This document shows, in pieces, positions 5,753 to 8,989 of a stretch of 8,989 nt of DNA (positions within the stretch are counted from its first letter, which is position 1; every line of letters begins with the position of its first letter). The DNA is from Paracoccaceae bacterium (GTDB taxonomy: Bacteria > Pseudomonadota > Alphaproteobacteria > Rhodobacterales > Rhodobacteraceae), in NCBI GenBank assembly GCA_002400675.1, contig NVQY01000094.1, positions 1-8,989 of the forward strand. The letters are read 5' to 3'. The position numbers and the translations under genes are program-made. The notes under the pieces were generated by a model, which ran no database searches, was not told where the DNA came from, and saw nothing but the letters and a program-made list of their open reading frames with translations.

Positions 5753-5757
5753 CCGCT

Positions 5758-6687
5758 ATGGCTTTGTTGAACTTCCGCAAGAAATCCGCGCCTGAGGGCC
5801 ATGTCTCTAACCCCGTGGTTGAGGATTTCCTGCAAGGATACTCTATCGAGGTGATGCCGCGCACGGCGGCAAAAGTAGATGATTTCAAAGCCTTGCTGCC
5901 CAAAGACACACGGGTCTACATCGCCCATATCGAAGGCACGCCAATCGACGACATGGTACGCACCGCGCGCCGTCTGGCCGAGGACGGCTTTGCTGTCATG
6001 CCGCATTTCCCGGCCCGGATCATTGCCGACAAACCTATGCTGGCCGACTGGATCGCCCGCTATCAGGGCGAGGCCGGCGTCGATCAGGCGCTGTTGCTTG
6101 CGGGCGGGTTAAAGCACCCGGTGGGCGACTATGACAATTCAATGCAACTGCTGGACACGGGGCTGTTCGACAAGGCCGGGTTCACCCGTCTGCACGTGGC
6201 CGGCCACCCCGAAGGCAACCGCGACATCGATCCGGATGGCGGGATGAGGATCGTCCAGGAAGCCCTTGAGTGGAAACAGAAATTTTACGAACGCACTGAT
6301 GTAAAAATGGCGCTGGCAACCCAGTTCGCGTTTGAGGCGCAGCCGATTATCGACTGGGCAGATTCCCTGCGCGCCGCCGGGATCACCATCCCTATCCATA
6401 TCGGCATTGCCGGCCCGGCCAAGCTGCAAACGCTGATCCGGTTCGCCATTGCCTGCGGCGTTGGGCCGTCCCTAAAGGTGTTGCAAAAACGGGCGATGGA
6501 TGTGACCAAGCTGTTGCTGCCGTATGAGCCAACCGACGTCATCACCAAACTGGCCGCGCACAAGGCGGCTAACCCGGATTTCAACATTGAATCCGTGCAT
6601 TTCTTTCCGCTTGGTGGCATCAAGGCCAACGCCAACTGGGCCATCAAAAATGGCGGCGATTCAGCCCGCCCCGTTAATCCGTCCTAG
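5758..6687 (+). CDS. Methylenetetrahydrofolate reductase-like flavoenzyme (divergent MetF family)
   Basis: 309-residue cytoplasmic TIM-barrel protein of the MTHFR family, which interconverts 5,10-methylene-THF and 5-methyl-THF through FAD. Seen motifs: the first-strand Glu in YSIEVMPR (Glu31, matching E. coli Glu28), MPHFPAR with His83 (compare TPH), HVAGHPEGN (147-154, compare AGYPE-H), ATQFAFEAQ with Gln189 (compare the TQFFFD Gln183), and IPIHIGIAGPAKL (211-223). The usual LRGD containing the flavin-tuning Asp120 reads LAGGLKHPVG here (from about 114), so that Asp appears to be missing. The family, length and barrel order are convincing; the exact reaction and direction are less certain. 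Within this operon the enzyme probably works on methyl-THF made from corrinoid methyl groups, that is, towards methylene-THF in a catabolic setting, though assimilation is not excluded. It is 11 nt before the methyltransferase gene. Confidence 0.85.
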   Translation: MALLNFRKKSAPEGHVSNPVVEDFLQGYSIEVMPRTAAKVDDFKALLPKDTRVYIAHIEGTPIDDMVRTARRLAEDGFAVMPHFPARIIADKPMLADWIARYQGEAGVDQALLLAGGLKHPVGDYDNSMQLLDTGLFDKAGFTRLHVAGHPEGNRDIDPDGGMRIVQEALEWKQKFYERTDVKMALATQFAFEAQPIIDWADSLRAAGITIPIHIGIAGPAKLQTLIRFAIACGVGPSLKVLQKRAMDVTKLLLPYEPTDVITKLAAHKAANPDFNIESVHFFPLGGIKANANWAIKNGGDSARPVNPS

Positions 6688-6698
6688 AAAGGACCACC

Positions 6699-7760
6699 AT
6701 GACCCGCACTGTTGTCGAGAGTAAAACCAAAACCGCAATCATCGGCTTTGACCAACCGTTCTGTGTTATCGGCGAGCGGATCAACCCCACGGGGCGCAAG
6801 AAACTCGCCGCCGAACTTGAGGCCGGGGATTTCTCGACCGTGGAAAAGGACGCGCTGGCGCAGGTCGCGGCGGGGGCCAGCATCCTTGATATCAACGCCG
6901 GGGTGGTCTACAATTCCAACCCCAACCCGAATGAAACCGAACCACCGCTGATGCAGAAGATTATCAAGATGGTTCAAGGGCTTGTGGACGTTCCTTTATG
7001 TATTGATTCCTCGGTTCCCTCGGCGCTAGAGGCCGGTTTGGAAGTGTGCGAAGGCCGCCCCTTGCTGAACTCGGTCACCGGCGAAGAGGACCGGCTTGAA
7101 CTGATCTTGCCGCTGGTGAAAAAGTACAACGTGCCGGTTGTGGCGATCTCGAACGACGACACCGGCATTTCCGAAGACCCCGACGTGCGGTTCGCCGTTG
7201 CCAAGCGCATTGTCGAGCGCGCCGCCGATTTCGGTATCCCTGCGCATGACATCGTGGTGGACCCGCTGGTAATGCCGATTGGGGCCATGGGCACCGCCGG
7301 ATTGCAGGTGTTCGCCTTGGTGCGCCGCTTGCGCGAGGAACTGGGCGTCAACACCACCTGTGGCGCCTCCAACATCAGTTTCGGCCTGCCCAACCGGCAC
7401 GGCATCAACAACGCGTTCCTGCCGATGGCGATGGGCGCGGGCATGACCTCGGCGATCATGAACCCGGTGACCTTGCCGGTGACGCAAAAGCGTATCGCCG
7501 AGAAAAAGGCCGAAATCGCCGCCGCCGGCATCGTCCTGCCCGAGGGCATGGACGACGAAACTTTTGTGAAGCTGTTTGGCATGGGCAGTATGAAACACCT
7601 GTCCGGCAAGGAAATGGAAGCGATCCGCGCCGCCAATTTCCTGACCAACAACGACCCGCACGGGGGCAACTGGATCAAGTACAACAAACCCCCCGTCAAA
7701 GCTGGCGAAGAAGGCCGGGGACGGGCGGGACGGACAGGCGGACGCCGCCGCCGGGGATGA
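6699..7760 (+). CDS. Methyltetrahydrofolate:corrinoid methyltransferase (pterin-binding, AcsE/MtgA-like)
   Basis: Cytoplasmic TIM-barrel enzyme of the pterin-binding family (also home to dihydropteroate synthase and the folate domain of MetH) that transfers methyl between 5-methyl-THF and the cobalt of a corrinoid protein. Motifs: IGERINPTGRK (24-34), DINAG (64-68), CIDSS (101-105), DPL (188-190) and GASNISFGLPNR (222-233), whose Asn matches the catalytic-site Asn of AcsE. Presence of this GxSNxSFG loop argues against a true dihydropteroate synthase. At 353 residues it is longer than AcsE (about 260): it has an added C-terminal region and ends in a Gly/Arg tail (GRGRAGRTGGRRRRG, 339-353). Start ATG 6699 follows AGAAAGGA. 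It is co-transcribed with the MetF-like gene. No corrinoid protein or substrate-specific methyltransferase is in the window; they are expected nearby or elsewhere. Confidence 0.9.
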   Translation: MTRTVVESKTKTAIIGFDQPFCVIGERINPTGRKKLAAELEAGDFSTVEKDALAQVAAGASILDINAGVVYNSNPNPNETEPPLMQKIIKMVQGLVDVPLCIDSSVPSALEAGLEVCEGRPLLNSVTGEEDRLELILPLVKKYNVPVVAISNDDTGISEDPDVRFAVAKRIVERAADFGIPAHDIVVDPLVMPIGAMGTAGLQVFALVRRLREELGVNTTCGASNISFGLPNRHGINNAFLPMAMGAGMTSAIMNPVTLPVTQKRIAEKKAEIAAAGIVLPEGMDDETFVKLFGMGSMKHLSGKEMEAIRAANFLTNNDPHGGNWIKYNKPPVKAGEEGRGRAGRTGGRRRRG

Positions 7761-7772
7761 AAAACCGGGGAT
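7751..7772 (+). repeat. 8-bp tandem direct repeat over the methyltransferase stop codon
   Basis: CCGGGGAT occurs at 7751-7758 and again at 7765-7772, with the stop codon TGA at 7758-7760 between them. It may reflect slippage at the end of the Gly/Arg-coding tail. No function is implied. Confidence 0.4.
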
Positions 7773-7812
7773 AATCCTTGACGTGGGCCGGGATTTGGCA
7801 TGGCGTGGGCGC

Positions 7813-8982
7813 ATGGATAACATGCCTCCCCCAGCCCCCGGTTTTCCCACCACCGAATACGCCGCACGGGTGCAGCGCGCGCAGGTCCGCATGGCCGCCA
7901 ATGGCCTGGACGCGCTGTTGCTGACCACCGAATCCGACCTGCGTTATTTCAGCGGCTATCTCACCCGGTTCTGGGAAAGCCCGACCCGCCCGTGGTTCCT
8001 GATCGTGCCGCTAAGTGGCAAACCCGTGGCCGTCATCCCCTCTATCGGTCGCGCGTTGATGGCCACCACCTGGATCGACGATATTCGCTGTTGGCAAGCC
8101 CCGGATCTGCACGATGACGGGGTTGGCCTGCTGGGCGACACCTTGCGCGAACTTGCCGGAGAGGGCGCGCAGGTGGGCCTGCCCATGGGCCTGGAATCGC
8201 ATCTGCGGATGCCCTTGGCGGACTGGGCGCGGTTGCAGCAGGCTTCGCCGGGGTTGGACTTCACCCACGACTATGAGATCACCCGCACCCTGCGCATGGT
8301 GAAATCGACAGGCGAAATCAACAAGATACGCGCCGCTGCTCAGGTCGCCAACCGCGCCTTTGCCCGGGTGCCGGAAATCGCCAGCGCAGGTGTGCCGCTG
8401 GATCAGGTGTTCCGCCGGTTTCAGATGCTGTGCCTCGAAGAAGGGGCCGATTTCGTGCCCTATCTCGCCGGAGGCGCGGGGCAGGGCGGGTATATGGACG
8501 TGATCTCGCCCGCCACGCCCGCCCGGTTGCAGCGCGGCGATGTCCTGATGCTGGATACCGGCCTGTTGCGCGACGGGTATTTCTGTGATTTCGACCGCAA
8601 CTTTTCCCTTGGTCCCCCTAGCGACGCGGTTCAATCCGCCCATTCCCGCCTGATCGAAGCCACCCACCGGGCGGCGGATATCGCCCGCCCCGGCACCACC
8701 GCCGCCGAGCTTTACCACGTTATGGCCGCGACACTGAACAGTTCTGATTCCTCTGCCGGGCGGTTGGGGCATGGGCTGGGGATGCAACTGACCGAAGGGC
8801 TGTCGCTGATCCCGGACGACCACACCGAGTTGCAGGCCGGCATGGTGATCACGCTGGAGCCGGGCATCGCGCTGGATGGCGGGCGGATCATGGTGCATGA
8901 AGAAGACATCGTTATTGGCGCGCGCGCACCTGAGTTTCTGTCGCACCCCGCACCGACAACCATTGCCACCCTTGATGTCTGA
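7813..8982 (+). CDS. M24-family metallohydrolase (creatinase / Xaa-Pro peptidase fold)
   Basis: 389 residues, with an N-terminal creatinase-like domain (about 13-155) and a C-terminal pita-bread catalytic domain. All five expected metal ligands are visible: Asp248 (LDTG), Asp259 (FCDFDR), His320 (GHGLGM), Glu349 (TLEPG) and Glu364 (HEED). The second active-site His of aminopeptidase P (as in GHGxG...HE) is replaced by Thr327 in GHGLGMQLTEG, so the protein may act on small amides rather than Xaa-Pro peptides; creatinase and ectoine hydrolase (DoeA) share this fold. Substrate is unknown. The start is uncertain: GTG 7783, ATG 7813 and ATG 7822 are in frame and none has a strong ribosome site; 7813 is chosen because the extra upstream residues look non-conserved. 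It follows the methyltransferase by 52 nt on the same strand and may share its transcript. The gene is complete and ends 7 bases before the window edge. Confidence 0.87.
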   Translation: MDNMPPPAPGFPTTEYAARVQRAQVRMAANGLDALLLTTESDLRYFSGYLTRFWESPTRPWFLIVPLSGKPVAVIPSIGRALMATTWIDDIRCWQAPDLHDDGVGLLGDTLRELAGEGAQVGLPMGLESHLRMPLADWARLQQASPGLDFTHDYEITRTLRMVKSTGEINKIRAAAQVANRAFARVPEIASAGVPLDQVFRRFQMLCLEEGADFVPYLAGGAGQGGYMDVISPATPARLQRGDVLMLDTGLLRDGYFCDFDRNFSLGPPSDAVQSAHSRLIEATHRAADIARPGTTAAELYHVMAATLNSSDSSAGRLGHGLGMQLTEGLSLIPDDHTELQAGMVITLEPGIALDGGRIMVHEEDIVIGARAPEFLSHPAPTTIATLDV

Positions 8983-8989
8983 CAAGTGG

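Noticed and set aside
5722..5757. GTG start for the MetF-like gene overlapping the preceding gene
   Set aside because: GGGAGG at 5747-5752 directly serves the ATG at 5758.

Overview
The window looks like chromosome of a marine alphaproteobacterium of the Roseobacter group (Rhodobacteraceae). Reading is high-GC and densely coding. The products resemble that group's versions: RlmE, Ppx/GppA, a CIO-type bd oxidase, and a PF13769 protein / MetF-like / corrinoid methyltransferase cluster. The assignment rests on remembered family resemblance and was not searched.

Layout, left to right. (1) 1-416, minus: 5' part of rlmE (23S rRNA 2'-O-methyltransferase), cut by the window edge. (2) 417-654: AT-rich divergent intergenic region. 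(3) 655-3172, plus: a translationally coupled three-gene operon for a cytochrome bd-type quinol oxidase of the short-Q-loop (CioAB) kind, ending in a 38-residue single-span membrane protein. (4) 3216-3334: a decayed copy, on the minus strand, of the last ~34 codons of the ppx gene found further right. (5) 3336-3884, minus: a GNAT acetyltransferase with its own candidate promoter. (6) 4058-5170, minus: intact Ppx/GppA phosphatase. (7) 5171-5434: intergenic region with two candidate hairpins. (8) 5435-8982, plus: a PF13769-type small protein, a methylenetetrahydrofolate reductase-like TIM barrel, a methyltetrahydrofolate:corrinoid methyltransferase, and an M24-family metallohydrolase.

How they work together. 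The right-hand cluster looks like a one-carbon module: the methyltransferase would move methyl groups between a corrinoid protein and tetrahydrofolate, and the MetF-like enzyme would interconvert methyl-THF and methylene-THF. The methylated substrate and the corrinoid protein are not in the window. The bd oxidase is an independent respiratory module (quinol oxidation, O2 reduction, cyanide/sulfide tolerance in known relatives).

The most informative structural feature is the pair of ppx 3' ends, about 0.83 kb apart in direct orientation, with the GNAT gene and its promoter between them. The left copy starts one base after the GNAT stop codon. The two copies differ almost only at synonymous codon positions, which points to recombination between diverged alleles (a gene-insertion scar) rather than recent tandem duplication. 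No integrase, transposase, CRISPR array, tRNA or rRNA was found.
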